From NCBI GenBank assembly GCA_946061345.1, contig CAMGRA010000012.1, positions 1 to 14,967 on the forward strand: 14,967 nucleotides of DNA. Reading direction: 5' to 3'. The stretch is from an uncultured Clostridia bacterium. Its GTDB lineage: Bacteria > Bacillota > Clostridia > Oscillospirales > Oscillospiraceae. The position numbers and the translations under genes were made by a program. The notes under the pieces are model-generated. The model was not told the DNA's origin. It saw only the letters and a program-made list of their open reading frames with translations, and ran no database searches. Numbering within the stretch: the stretch's first letter is position 1; each line of letters starts with the position of its first letter. This document shows, one piece after another, positions 7,263 through 14,787 of this stretch.

Positions 7263-9702
7263 ATTCGTTGCTGTTAACGTCGGCGAAAAGGCCGACGCCG
7301 CTGTTTTGTTTGTCCTTTGCAAATTCCCGCAGCAGGTGAGCCAGCAGTTCCCGGAGATGCCGGGTATTGCGGCAGCTCAGAGTCAGGCGGCAGCGGTAGC
7401 TGTAGTTGAGCTTTGCCACCTGGGCAGGCGCGGGACCCAGCAGCTCCACTTCCTCGTCCCGGTAAAATCCGCTGTGAAGCTGGGCCGTCAGCGCGTCGCG
7501 GAAGCGTCCGGCGGTCTGCCAGACGCGCTCCTCCTCCCTGCCGTGGAAGGTCACAGTGAGGAAATCGCGGAAGGGCGGGCAGCGGCGCAGTCGCCGCAAA
7601 GGAAGTTCTGTTTCATAAAATGTATCGTAGTCCTGCAAAGCCGCCAGGGCAATGACCTGATTTTTCGGCGTCATGGTCTGGATCAGGGCGCGTCCGCTCT
7701 GCTTACCCCGTCCGGCTCTGCCGATGACCTGGGTGATCATGCTGAAGGTGGTCTCGGCAGCCCGGTAGGAGCCGACATAGAGGGACATATCCGCGTCCAG
7801 AACGCCGACCAAAGTGACATTTTCAAAATTCAGGCCCTTTGCCACCATCTGCGTCCCCAAAAGGATGGGGATTTTTTCGTCGCGGAAGCGGGCCAGGAGC
7901 TTTTCGTGGGTATTGACGGCGGACACCGTGTCCGCGTCCATCCGCAGGACTTGTGCCTCCGGCAGGAGGTTTTCAAGCTGCTCCTGGACCTTTTGGGTGC
8001 CGAAGCCGATCTGCTTGAAGGTGCCTCCGCACTGAGGGCAGCGGGCGGGAAGCGGCTCGGAATGGCCGCAGTAGTGGCACATGAGCCGTCCGTTGGCGTG
8101 GTGGTAGGTCAGGTTGACCGCGCAACCGGGACACATGGGCACATAGCCGCAATTCACGCAGGCCACCATACGGCTGGTGCCGCGCCGGTTGAGAAAGAGG
8201 ATGGACTGCCGTCCCGCCGCGAGATTCTCCCGCAGCGCCAGCAGCAGCGGCTCACTGATGGCAGTAGCGTTGCCCTCCTTCAGTTCCTGCTTCATGTCGA
8301 CGATCTCCACCGGCGGCAGGGCTTTGCGGTTATAGCGGCGGCGCAGCTCGTAGAGGGCATAGACGCCGGTCTTTGCGCGGTACATGGTCTCCACGCAGGG
8401 CGTGGCGGACCCCAAAAGCACCAGCGCCTTATTCTGAGCGCCGCGATAGATAGCTACCTCCCGGGCGTGATAGCGGGGGGCATTTTCGGATTTATAGGTG
8501 TGCTCCTGTTCCTCGTCCACAATAAGCAGACCGAGATCCTGCGCCGGAGCAAAGACCGCCGAACGGGTGCCGAGAATGACCGCCGCCTCCCCGGAACGGA
8601 TGCGCTTCCAGGTGTCGTAGCGTTCGGTGATGCGCAGGCTGCTGTGGAGCACCGCCACCTTTTCGCCGAAATGGGCGGCAAAAAGGGACAGAAGCTGCGG
8701 CGTCAGAGCGATCTCCGGCACCAGCAGCAGGGCCGATCTGCCCTGTTCCAGGCAGTCGGAAATCAGCCGGATATAGACCGACGTTTTGCCGCTGCCGGTA
8801 ACGCCGTAGAGCAGTGCGACCCCCGGCGCTTCCCTGCGGCTTTGCTCCCGCAGGCCCTCATAGACCCGCTGCTGCTCGTCGTTGAGTACCAGAGGGCCGT
8901 CCAGCCGGGCAGGTTCCACGCTCTTGATCCGCAGGCGCTCCTGCTCCGTAAAGGCCAGATAGCCCAGGGCTTCCAGACGGTTGAGGGTGGCGTTGGTGGC
9001 GCCTGTGTAATAGCACAGCTCCTTGGCTGAGCACTCTCCCATCGTCGCCAGCAGCTCCAGCACCGCCGTCTGCAGCGGGGCGGAGCGTTTCTTCGTCGCG
9101 GCGTATTGGAGCGCCTCCTCCGCCGACGAGGCGAGAAGTACAATGCGCTCCGTTTTATCCTGCACGCGGCGCTTTCGATCCGTTTCACAGGTGATCAGCC
9201 GCTTTTTCAGCAGATAATGCAGGGCCTTTTGCAGGGCCTCCCCGTCGAACTGCCTGCGCAGCAGCTCATAGTCCGCCGCGCCGCCCAAATCGCAGAGGGT
9301 CTGCATCACCGCTTGGGCCACCGGCTGCCGCTGCACGGCTTCCCGCCAGTTTTCCTCAGCTGCGGTGTAGCGCTCATGCTCCTGAAACCAGACACCCGCC
9401 GGCAAAATCGCCTTCACCGCGTCATAAAAGGTGCAGAAATACCGCTCCCGCAGGAAAGCCGCCATGTGCAGCGCCCGCTCGTCCAGCAGCGGTTCAGCAT
9501 CCAGGACCCGGTCGATGGGCTTGAGCTTGCTCTCATCGCCGTCGCTCAGTGCCAGGACCACGCCCTCGGCGCGCTTATTGGCCCGGCCGAAAGGGACGCT
9601 GACCCGTGCCCCCACCATCGGGGTCATCCCCTCGGGAACGCGGTAGCTGTAGGGCTTGTCAATGGCGTAGATCGCAGCGGAAACGGCAATTTTCGCTATC
9701 AT
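7261..9702 (-). CDS. priA: Primosomal protein N' (replication restart helicase PriA)
   Basis: 3'-5' DNA helicase that recognises stalled forks and reloads the replisome. It has 813 residues, somewhat longer than the E. coli protein. An N-terminal DNA-binding domain spans about 1-110, followed by a winged-helix region to about 260. Helicase domain: Walker A GVTGSGKT (300-307), DEEQEH (396-401), GSATP (431-435) and FLNRRG (503-508). A zinc-binding insertion has four CxxC pairs (C515/C518, C524/C527, C542/C545, C555/C558). Then come GTQMVAKG (616-623), the QVIGRAGR arginine-finger motif (658-665) and a C-terminal domain. ATG 9702 has AGGAGG 7-8 bases upstream. It follows rpoZ after 32 bases; the coaBC gene usually found at this point is missing. 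Confidence 0.98.
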   Translation of the reverse strand: MIAKIAVSAAIYAIDKPYSYRVPEGMTPMVGARVSVPFGRANKRAEGVVLALSDGDESKLKPIDRVLDAEPLLDERALHMAAFLRERYFCTFYDAVKAILPAGVWFQEHERYTAAEENWREAVQRQPVAQAVMQTLCDLGGAADYELLRRQFDGEALQKALHYLLKKRLITCETDRKRRVQDKTERIVLLASSAEEALQYAATKKRSAPLQTAVLELLATMGECSAKELCYYTGATNATLNRLEALGYLAFTEQERLRIKSVEPARLDGPLVLNDEQQRVYEGLREQSRREAPGVALLYGVTGSGKTSVYIRLISDCLEQGRSALLLVPEIALTPQLLSLFAAHFGEKVAVLHSSLRITERYDTWKRIRSGEAAVILGTRSAVFAPAQDLGLLIVDEEQEHTYKSENAPRYHAREVAIYRGAQNKALVLLGSATPCVETMYRAKTGVYALYELRRRYNRKALPPVEIVDMKQELKEGNATAISEPLLLALRENLAAGRQSILFLNRRGTSRMVACVNCGYVPMCPGCAVNLTYHHANGRLMCHYCGHSEPLPARCPQCGGTFKQIGFGTQKVQEQLENLLPEAQVLRMDADTVSAVNTHEKLLARFRDEKIPILLGTQMVAKGLNFENVTLVGVLDADMSLYVGSYRAAETTFSMITQVIGRAGRGKQSGRALIQTMTPKNQVIALAALQDYDTFYETELPLRRLRRCPPFRDFLTVTFHGREEERVWQTAGRFRDALTAQLHSGFYRDEEVELLGPAPAQVAKLNYSYRCRLTLSCRNTRHLRELLAHLLREFAKDKQNSGVGLFADVNSNE

Positions 9703-9734
9703 TTCAAGCCCTCCTGCGTGTTTTCAGTGAAAAT

Positions 9735-9929
9735 TTATTCGTTGATGGCAGCGGCCAACTTTCCCTCTGCGACCTCGCGGATGGCCAGAGTCACGGGCTT
9801 GTCGCTCAGGGGCTCGTGGAAGGTCTCGGCCTCGATGGAGATCTGGCGGGCGCGGCGGGCTACCACGTTGACCATGAGATAACGGCTGTCAATGTTCTTG
9901 AGCAGCTCGGACATTGCGGGATACAGCAT
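9735..9929 (-). CDS. rpoZ: RNA polymerase omega subunit
   Basis: Small subunit that assists assembly and stability of RNA polymerase around beta-prime. It has 64 residues, near the short end for Firmicutes. The family signature is SRYLMVNVVARRARQI (residues 15-30), with the following PVTLAIREVAEGK (45-57) matching the usual C-terminal helix. ATG 9929 lies 1 base after the gmk stop and has AAGGAGG 9 bases upstream inside gmk. It is placed directly after gmk as in B. subtilis. The shortness and the Met at residue 6 leave a small uncertainty over the exact start. Confidence 0.94.
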   Translation of the reverse strand: MLYPAMSELLKNIDSRYLMVNVVARRARQISIEAETFHEPLSDKPVTLAIREVAEGKLAAAINE

Positions 9930-9930
9930 A

Positions 9931-10530
9931 TTAGTTTTCCTCCTTGTATTGCAGCTTTCTGTATTGGGAACGGCAGGCCTCGGCGGTCAGGATGGCTTCC
10001 ACCTCCGCCACGGCTTGCTGAAGATCGTTGTTGACGACTGTGTACTGATACTTCTGAGCGATCTCGCACTCATGGGGCGCGACACGCAGTCGCTCCTGCA
10101 TGATCTGCTCAGCCGTATCCCCCCTGCCCTTCAGGCGGCGGCGAAGCTCCGTCAGCGACGGCGGGGCAATGAAGATAGAGATGGCGTCGGGACGGCGCTC
10201 CATGATCTGCAGAGCGCCCTGGACATCGATCTCCAGCACCACGCTGATGCCCTTGATCAATGCGTCGTCAACGGCCTTTTCCGGGGTGCCGTAGTAGTTG
10301 TCGGCATAGACGGCGTGTTCCAAAAGCTCATTGTTTTTCAGCATTTCTTCAAACCGGCTCTTGTCCACGAAGTGGTAATGCACTCCGTCGATCTCACCGG
10401 GCCGGATGGGGCGGGTCGTGGCGGAAACGGAGAACTGCAGCAGCGGGTTGTGGGCCATGACCTGCCGCAGCACCGTACCCTTTCCGACACCCGAGGGTCC
10501 GGAGATAATAATGATCCTCCCCTGGCTCAT
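9931..10530 (-). CDS. gmk: Guanylate kinase
   Basis: Phosphorylates GMP to GDP with ATP in purine nucleotide synthesis; in Firmicutes it is also a target of (p)ppGpp. It has 199 residues, the normal size. The P-loop is GPSGVGKG (11-18). The GMP-binding segment runs from SATTR (36-40) through RPGEIDGVHYHF (43-54). The second nucleotide motif is LEIDVQGA (99-106). The lid region, with its arginines, lies near 130-150. ATG 10530 overlaps the remA stop as ATGA and has GGAGG with an 8-9 base spacer. The remA-gmk-rpoZ linkage is conserved in Firmicutes. Confidence 0.98.
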   Translation of the reverse strand: MSQGRIIIISGPSGVGKGTVLRQVMAHNPLLQFSVSATTRPIRPGEIDGVHYHFVDKSRFEEMLKNNELLEHAVYADNYYGTPEKAVDDALIKGISVVLEIDVQGALQIMERRPDAISIFIAPPSLTELRRRLKGRGDTAEQIMQERLRVAPHECEIAQKYQYTVVNNDLQQAVAEVEAILTAEACRSQYRKLQYKEEN

Positions 10531-10799
10531 GCGGTTTCCTCCTCGTCGCGGTAAGTTTCGCCGTCTTTGTCGTTCAGGCGCTTTGCGATGGTCTCCGGCG
10601 GCAGGGCGGACAGGATCACATGATCCGTGTCCATCACCAGCACGGCGCGGGTCTTGCGGCCGAAGCTGGCGTCGATGAGCATAGCGCGCTCCTTGGCCTC
10701 CTGGACCAGGCGCTTGACGGGAGCCGAGTCGGGGCTTACCACCGTCAGCAGCCGCTGGGCCGAGACCAGATTTCCAAATCCGATGTTGATCAGCTTCAT
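10527..10799 (-). CDS. remA: RemA-family DNA-binding regulator (DUF370)
   Basis: Small oligomeric DNA-binding protein. In B. subtilis RemA activates matrix, osmoprotection and nitrogen genes by forming ring-shaped assemblies around which DNA wraps. It has 90 residues. The family core is clear: NIGFGNLVSAQRLLTVVSP (5-23), SAPVKRLVQEA (25-35), MLIDASFGRKTRAVLVMD (40-57) and DHVILSALPPETIAKRL (59-75). Arginines at 16, 48 and 51 correspond to positions thought to contact DNA. The acidic tail after 77 is lineage-specific. It starts 4 bases after yicC with only a weak GAGTGA ribosome site, so translational coupling is likely. It overlaps gmk by 4 bases. Its regulon in this organism cannot be inferred from the window. 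Confidence 0.95.
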   Translation of the reverse strand: MKLINIGFGNLVSAQRLLTVVSPDSAPVKRLVQEAKERAMLIDASFGRKTRAVLVMDTDHVILSALPPETIAKRLNDKDGETYRDEEETA

Positions 10800-10803
10800 G
10801 ATA

Positions 10804-11682
10804 TCACTCGATGTTCTGTATTTGTTCGCGGATCTTTTCCAGCTCCGCCTTGATCTCGACCACGTTTCTGGTCTGCTCCAGGTCGTTTCCCTTGGAGCCG
10901 ATGGTGTTGGCCTCCCGGTTCATCTCCTGCAGCAGGAAGTCCAGCTTTCTGCCGATAGCCCCGCCGCTTTGCAGCAGGCTTTCGAGCTGGTTCAGGTGGC
11001 TGCGCAAACGCACAGTTTCCTCATCCACGGCCACCTTGTCGGCAAAGATAGCTGCCTCCGTCAGGATTCGGCCCTCGTCGATGGTAGTGCTCTCCAGCAC
11101 CTCCCGGAGCTTGCTTTCCAGACGTGCCCGATATTCGGCCACGGTGACGGGGCTGCGTGCCTCCACCTTTTCCACATAGGAGAGGATGATCGCCGCATGA
11201 GAACGCAGATCGGCTGCCAGAGCCGCGCCCTCCGTCTCCCGCATGGCGTTGTAGGCGCTGACGGCCTGCTGGGCAACGGTGACAATATCCGCCGTATTTT
11301 GCGTCTCGTCCTCCTCCGGCTTTTCCATCAGGAACACCTCGGGAAAACGGGTAAGGCTCGTGGTGCTGATATCCTCGCGCACGCCGTAGTCGGCGGCAAT
11401 GGTGCGCAAAGCCTCCAAATAGCCCTCCAGCACCGGGCGGTTGAGTGATATCTTCACGTTTTCCCCCGCCGTCGTGTTGACGGAGATGAAAACGTCGACC
11501 TTTCCACGGGATACCTGCTCCTTGATCTTCTGCTTTACGGCGTCCTCGGCATAGGAAAAGGCCCGGGGCAGCCTGATGCTGCAATCGAGAAAGCGGTTGT
11601 TGACCGAGCGGACCTCCACGGTGATCTCGCGTCCGTTCAGGGTCATTACGGCTCTGCCGTAACCGGTCATACTGCGGATCAT
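10804..11682 (-). CDS. yloC: YicC/YloC-family endoribonuclease
   Basis: Member of the YicC family, which has been characterised as an endoribonuclease acting in RNA turnover. With the start at ATG 11682 it has 292 residues, the family length. The N-terminal domain opens MIRSMTGYGRA and includes VEVRSVNNRFLD (23-34). The C-terminal DUF1732 region ends with GRKLDFLLQEMNREANTIGS and KAELEKIREQIQN. The frame also has a TTG at 11688, but AAAGGGG at 11693-11699 is 10 bases from the ATG, only 4 from the TTG, and family proteins begin MI.SMTG. It follows the J-domain gene after 16 bases and precedes remA, the standard order. Confidence 0.96.
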   Translation of the reverse strand: MIRSMTGYGRAVMTLNGREITVEVRSVNNRFLDCSIRLPRAFSYAEDAVKQKIKEQVSRGKVDVFISVNTTAGENVKISLNRPVLEGYLEALRTIAADYGVREDISTTSLTRFPEVFLMEKPEEDETQNTADIVTVAQQAVSAYNAMRETEGAALAADLRSHAAIILSYVEKVEARSPVTVAEYRARLESKLREVLESTTIDEGRILTEAAIFADKVAVDEETVRLRSHLNQLESLLQSGGAIGRKLDFLLQEMNREANTIGSKGNDLEQTRNVVEIKAELEKIREQIQNIE

Positions 11683-11692
11683 ATGCAAAAAT

Positions 11693-11699
11693 CCCCTTT
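11693..11699 (-). promoter_or_regulatory. Ribosome binding site deciding the yloC start
   Basis: AAAGGGG overlapping the stop codon region of the J-domain gene (stop 11699-11701). The spacer is 10 bases to ATG 11682 and 4 bases to the alternative TTG 11688. The family N-terminus favours the ATG. Confidence 0.55.
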
Positions 11700-12277
11700 C
11701 ATCGGCAGCAGTCGCACAGGCAGTTCAGGCACATGAGCGAGCTGCAGCAGCTGCACAGATCGTCGGTCGCGCTGTCGCCGTACTGGGTCTGCCGGTAGGT
11801 ATAGGCACCGTTGCCGACGGAATTTGCGGCATTTCGGTATTCATAGTTGGTCGGGTCCATGTTCACGGCAATGCGGAAATTCTGGGCTGCTTCGTCCATC
11901 CAGCCGCGCCGCTGGGCGATGACACCCCGCAGATAATACCACTGGGCGCTGTGATTGGCAATGCCGTTGAGCTTTGCCTCTGCGCCGTCCAGATCGCCCA
12001 TCTGGATCATTCGGCGCACCTCGGCAAATACACCACTGTCTCCGGCTGTGTCATAGGTGCCGTTGTAGGACGGACTGGCGCTCTGACCGCCGCTGCCCTT
12101 GGTCAGGGTGGCGTAGGCCTCGTTGATCTCTTTCATTTTTTCCTGGGCCAGGTCGGCCAGGGGGTTGTTGGCATAGTTGTCCGGATGGTATTTTCGCGCC
12201 AGCTCCCGGTAGGCTTTCTTGATCTCCTCCTCAGAAGCGCCGTGGGGAACGCCGAGTACCTCGTAGGGGTCTTTCAT
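11699..12277 (-). CDS. J-domain protein with TPR-like segment and cysteine-rich tail
   Basis: A 192-residue co-chaperone-like protein, not DnaJ itself. The J domain occupies about 1-60 with YEVLGV (5-10), EIKKAYRELARKYHPDN (18-34) and the essential HPD at 31-33, so it should stimulate an Hsp70. The Gly/Phe region and the CxxCxGxG zinc repeats of true DnaJ are absent. A Gly/Ser/Tyr linker (61-82) is followed by TPR-like helices (about 84-150). The last 18 residues hold eight cysteines (175, 177, 178, 183, 186, 188, 190, 191) in a CxCC...CxxCxCxCC pattern, suggesting a metal, iron-sulfur or lipidated tail. It overlaps the DUF5685 gene by 4 bases (ATGA), with AGAGG about 9 bases before the start. 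Client and partner are unknown. Confidence 0.9.
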   Translation of the reverse strand: MKDPYEVLGVPHGASEEEIKKAYRELARKYHPDNYANNPLADLAQEKMKEINEAYATLTKGSGGQSASPSYNGTYDTAGDSGVFAEVRRMIQMGDLDGAEAKLNGIANHSAQWYYLRGVIAQRRGWMDEAAQNFRIAVNMDPTNYEYRNAANSVGNGAYTYRQTQYGDSATDDLCSCCSSLMCLNCLCDCCR

Positions 12278-13149
12278 TGGTGTTTTCCTCTCTTCGGCTT
12301 ACGGAATGTCCCCGCCGCAACGCTGTGAAGCACCGTGGGAAGCCCGTAATAGATAATATTTCTCAAAATACCGCTGTCCGCTGTAACGGGCAGCAGCTCC
12401 AACGCGGAGGCCGCCAGGCTGATGGAGGCTTCCGCAGTTTCCAAGAATTCCTTTTTGTCCTCACCGCTCAAACTGCCGTTTTCCAGGCTGTAGCGGTAGC
12501 GCAGCGGGTTGTACGACCCAGCGGCGTTGTCCCTGGGCAGGTCCTCCAGAGCGTCCGTCAGATAGAGGAAGCGGCCCACGTGGTACAACAGCAGCTCCGC
12601 AGTGCGCCGTGTCGGTCCTTCGGGAAAATAGAGAGCACAGGCTCTGAGCAGGCTGGCAAAGGCATCCGCAGCGCGGTCAATGCTGGAGCAGTTTTCGTCC
12701 TCCAGGTCATTGAGCTTTTTTAACTGTTCTCCGAAAACCCGGTCCGCCTCCGGCTGTCTTCCGCAGGCGCGGCGGTAAGGCTTTCGGTAGAGCAGCAGAC
12801 AGGTCTTTGCAGCCAGGCTGCGGAAGGCTCCGCCGTCACGGGCAGCGTCACGGAGCTTCCAATAGGACAGCAGAACGCTCAGGTCCGCCGCGAAGGTCAT
12901 GGAATCGTCGTCAGGCAGGCAGTCCTTTTTGCAAAAAGGCCGCGCAGGACAGGAGCAGCGTTCCGGCTGCCCCGGTTCCCCCTCCGACAGGAGAAAATAG
13001 AGAAAGGTCATGTCATAATTGACCAGGAAACGCGCCCGGAAACCGTAGTGGCACTTCAGGCTCCTGCAAAGGCCGCAGTAAGCGGCGCGGTAGCGGGCAT
13101 TTTCCTCCTCAGTGAGCTTGTCCTTTCTTGGCAGTACATATCCAAACAT
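12274..13149 (-). CDS. DUF5685 family protein of unknown function
   Basis: A 291-residue, mostly helical protein opening MFGYVLPRKDKL and YCGLCRSL, the recognisable start of DUF5685. No characterised member is known to me. N-terminal cysteines cluster at 25, 28 and 33, and at 65, 67, 73 and 77 (CSC then CKKDC), which could bind a metal or an iron-sulfur cluster. Aspartates follow at 80-82. A later conserved-looking block, YHVGRFLYLTDALEDLPRDN (189-208), has spaced acidic residues on a helix (D199, E202, D203, D207). This loosely recalls the metal-binding helices of isoprenoid synthase folds and is inference only. No signal peptide or clear membrane span is seen. It starts 1 base after the RseC-like gene and overlaps the J-domain gene by 4 bases. 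Confidence 0.85.
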   Translation of the reverse strand: MFGYVLPRKDKLTEEENARYRAAYCGLCRSLKCHYGFRARFLVNYDMTFLYFLLSEGEPGQPERCSCPARPFCKKDCLPDDDSMTFAADLSVLLSYWKLRDAARDGGAFRSLAAKTCLLLYRKPYRRACGRQPEADRVFGEQLKKLNDLEDENCSSIDRAADAFASLLRACALYFPEGPTRRTAELLLYHVGRFLYLTDALEDLPRDNAAGSYNPLRYRYSLENGSLSGEDKKEFLETAEASISLAASALELLPVTADSGILRNIIYYGLPTVLHSVAAGTFRKPKRGKHQ

Positions 13150-13150
13150 A

Positions 13151-13552
13151 TCATTCCACCCATCCGACGACGGTATATCTCGGCGGATGCTTTTTCAGAT
13201 GGCGGTCATAGGCAAAAGCAGGGAGCAGCCCCAGAAGGAAACCTCCCGCACCCACCAGAGCCGCCCACACGCCAAGCTCCTGCGCCAGCAGATAGCCCGC
13301 CAAAAACAGGGCCAGCGGCAGAAGATAGACCGCAGCGGCAGCCCGCAGCACCGGAGCACTCTCCGATTCCAGCCATACAATGTCGCCCTTTTGCGCGCCC
13401 AGGGGGTTGTCAGCCGTCAGGCGCAGGGTCTGCTTCACGGCGCCGCAGCCGGTGCATTTATGGCAGTCGCCGCTGCAGGCGCTTTCCCGCCGCACAACAA
13501 GCTCCGCTCTGCCCTCCGGCAGGAGCTCCGTCACTGTCGCTTTTCTGCGCAT
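13151..13552 (-). CDS. RseC/MucC-family membrane protein (SoxR-reducing-system type)
   Basis: A 133-residue protein with the RseC/MucC layout. A soluble N-terminal part carries a four-cysteine motif, C26, C30, C33 and C36 (CSGDCHKCTGC), followed by a small beta region (41-65). Two hydrophobic membrane segments lie at about 70-90 and 95-115, then a basic tail. In proteobacteria the family is linked to the sigma-E regulator RseA and to reduction of SoxR with Rnf-like complexes. In Clostridia it is often near electron-transfer genes, but no rnf or soxR gene is in this window. The start ATG shares one base with the cdaR stop (TGATG) and has only a distant GAGG, so translation is probably coupled to cdaR. 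The redox role is family-based inference. Confidence 0.85.
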   Translation of the reverse strand: MRRKATVTELLPEGRAELVVRRESACSGDCHKCTGCGAVKQTLRLTADNPLGAQKGDIVWLESESAPVLRAAAAVYLLPLALFLAGYLLAQELGVWAALVGAGGFLLGLLPAFAYDRHLKKHPPRYTVVGWVE

Positions 13553-14787
13553 CAGGACGCCGGGACCTCGATGACCTGCAGCGTATAGGGTCCGCCGACG
13601 ATGCCCGCCGACGAATCTGCCGGCAGCGTGATATTCAGGGTCACGGACTTGGTCGTCGGGTCATAGTTGTTTGTCATATCCGCTGTGATCTTGATGTCGC
13701 TCTCCTTGATGCGGCTCAGCTCCGTCGGCGTGCCGCGGACGGAGATGATCACGCTCTGCTCACCGAAGTTCAGGGTCTCCACATCGTTGAGCCGCTGGAT
13801 CGAAGTGCATGGGATGGTGATTCGTTTCGTCATCAGGCCGGTCAGGCTCAGAGTGATGGTAACGGAGGTTTCCGAGGCGCGGTTGGTCACACCGGCAGGC
13901 AGGTCGGGAACGACGGTCCAGGTCTGGGTCCCGGTGATCTGGGACAGATCCACCTGCCGGATAACCAGCTCGTCCAGGTCCTGCAATGCCTCCGCCGTGC
14001 CGCTGACACCGATGGTAGGCGGGTCAATGGTCAGCTTCACATTTTTCGCCGTGGCACCGCCGCCCTCGATGATATCCACCACCAGGTCGATCTGCTTATA
14101 GCAGGAAACGGGAACGGAAACGCGCACCGTGGGAGAGGTCAGGGTCACATAGCTGCTGAGCTCCAGTGTCTCGCCGTCGGCGTCCACCAGGCGGTAGGAC
14201 ATCTCGTCGTTGATGGTCTGTGTGGCGCTGCTCAGATCAACGGTCACGATGGCTTTGGCGATCTTGTTGACCTCCTCCGCCGGGCCGGAAACTGCCACGG
14301 TCTCCGCGTTCAAAATCGCCTGGTCGCGGACGTAGCCGTCCGGGAGCTGGCCCGTATATTCCACGCTGACGGGAATGGCCGGGCGCTCATTATATTCGCT
14401 GACCTGGACGGTGATCTTGTTGGAATTGGCGCTGATCAGACTGATATCGCCGGAGGCCACGGTAGAGGGCGGGTCCAGAGTCCAGCTGACCTCATAGGTG
14501 CCGGGGCTGTCAATGTTGCTCACATCGGCGACGGCCTCCAGAGTGCTGCTGTTAAGTTCCTTCAGATCCGAACGTCTGCCGGAGATCTCGACATTGACGG
14601 TCTGGCTCTCGCCGCCGGTCAGCATCAGGTTGTCGCTTCTGAGCTCGTTGATGCCGACGATGCGGACGCGCACATCGCGGATATAGGTAGTGTCGTCGGG
14701 ATTGACGACGGTGACAGCATAGACCCAGAGACCGATGGAAACCACCAGAGCCAGCAGGAAAGACAGTATCTTATGTTTCTGCATCAT
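13552..14787 (-). CDS. cdaR: CdaA regulatory protein CdaR (YbbR-domain membrane protein)
   Basis: Extracytoplasmic partner of the diadenylate cyclase CdaA. About 411 residues from ATG 14787, or 414 from ATG 14796 (residue numbers here follow the longer form). An N-terminal membrane anchor spans about 10-30 (ILSFLLALVVSIGLWVYAV). Four YbbR-type beta repeats follow outside the cell (about 42-132, 140-228, 235-318, 324-410). Each has the GxxxxV...L and V.V...S-type strand pattern, for example VSGPAEEVNKI, VSGTAEALQDL and VRGTPTELSRI. AAAGGA (14796-14801) is 8 bases before ATG 14787, which I prefer, but AAGGG could serve 14796 and neither is excluded. It overlaps cdaA, as is usual for this pair. 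glmM, the common third gene, is not next. Confidence 0.95.
   Translation of the reverse strand: MMQKHKILSFLLALVVSIGLWVYAVTVVNPDDTTYIRDVRVRIVGINELRSDNLMLTGGESQTVNVEISGRRSDLKELNSSTLEAVADVSNIDSPGTYEVSWTLDPPSTVASGDISLISANSNKITVQVSEYNERPAIPVSVEYTGQLPDGYVRDQAILNAETVAVSGPAEEVNKIAKAIVTVDLSSATQTINDEMSYRLVDADGETLELSSYVTLTSPTVRVSVPVSCYKQIDLVVDIIEGGGATAKNVKLTIDPPTIGVSGTAEALQDLDELVIRQVDLSQITGTQTWTVVPDLPAGVTNRASETSVTITLSLTGLMTKRITIPCTSIQRLNDVETLNFGEQSVIISVRGTPTELSRIKESDIKITADMTNNYDPTTKSVTLNITLPADSSAGIVGGPYTLQVIEVPAS

Noticed and set aside
7251..7322. 24-residue N-terminal extension of peptide deformylase
   Set aside because: It overlaps priA and matches no deformylase N-terminus; the ribosome site fits ATG 7250.
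6937..9030. 697-codon open frame on the plus strand opposite def and priA
   Set aside because: It crosses two well-supported genes and shows no family motif. It is an antisense by-product of codon bias.
9721..9733. TTTTCA/TGAAAA dyad as an operator or terminator
   Set aside because: Perfect, but only 6-bp arms around one base, AT-rich, and with no loop room for an RNA hairpin. Could be chance.
11735..11760. GCAGC/GCTGC-rich repeat as a DNA regulatory element
   Set aside because: Explained by successive TGC and AGC codons of the Cys-rich J-protein tail.
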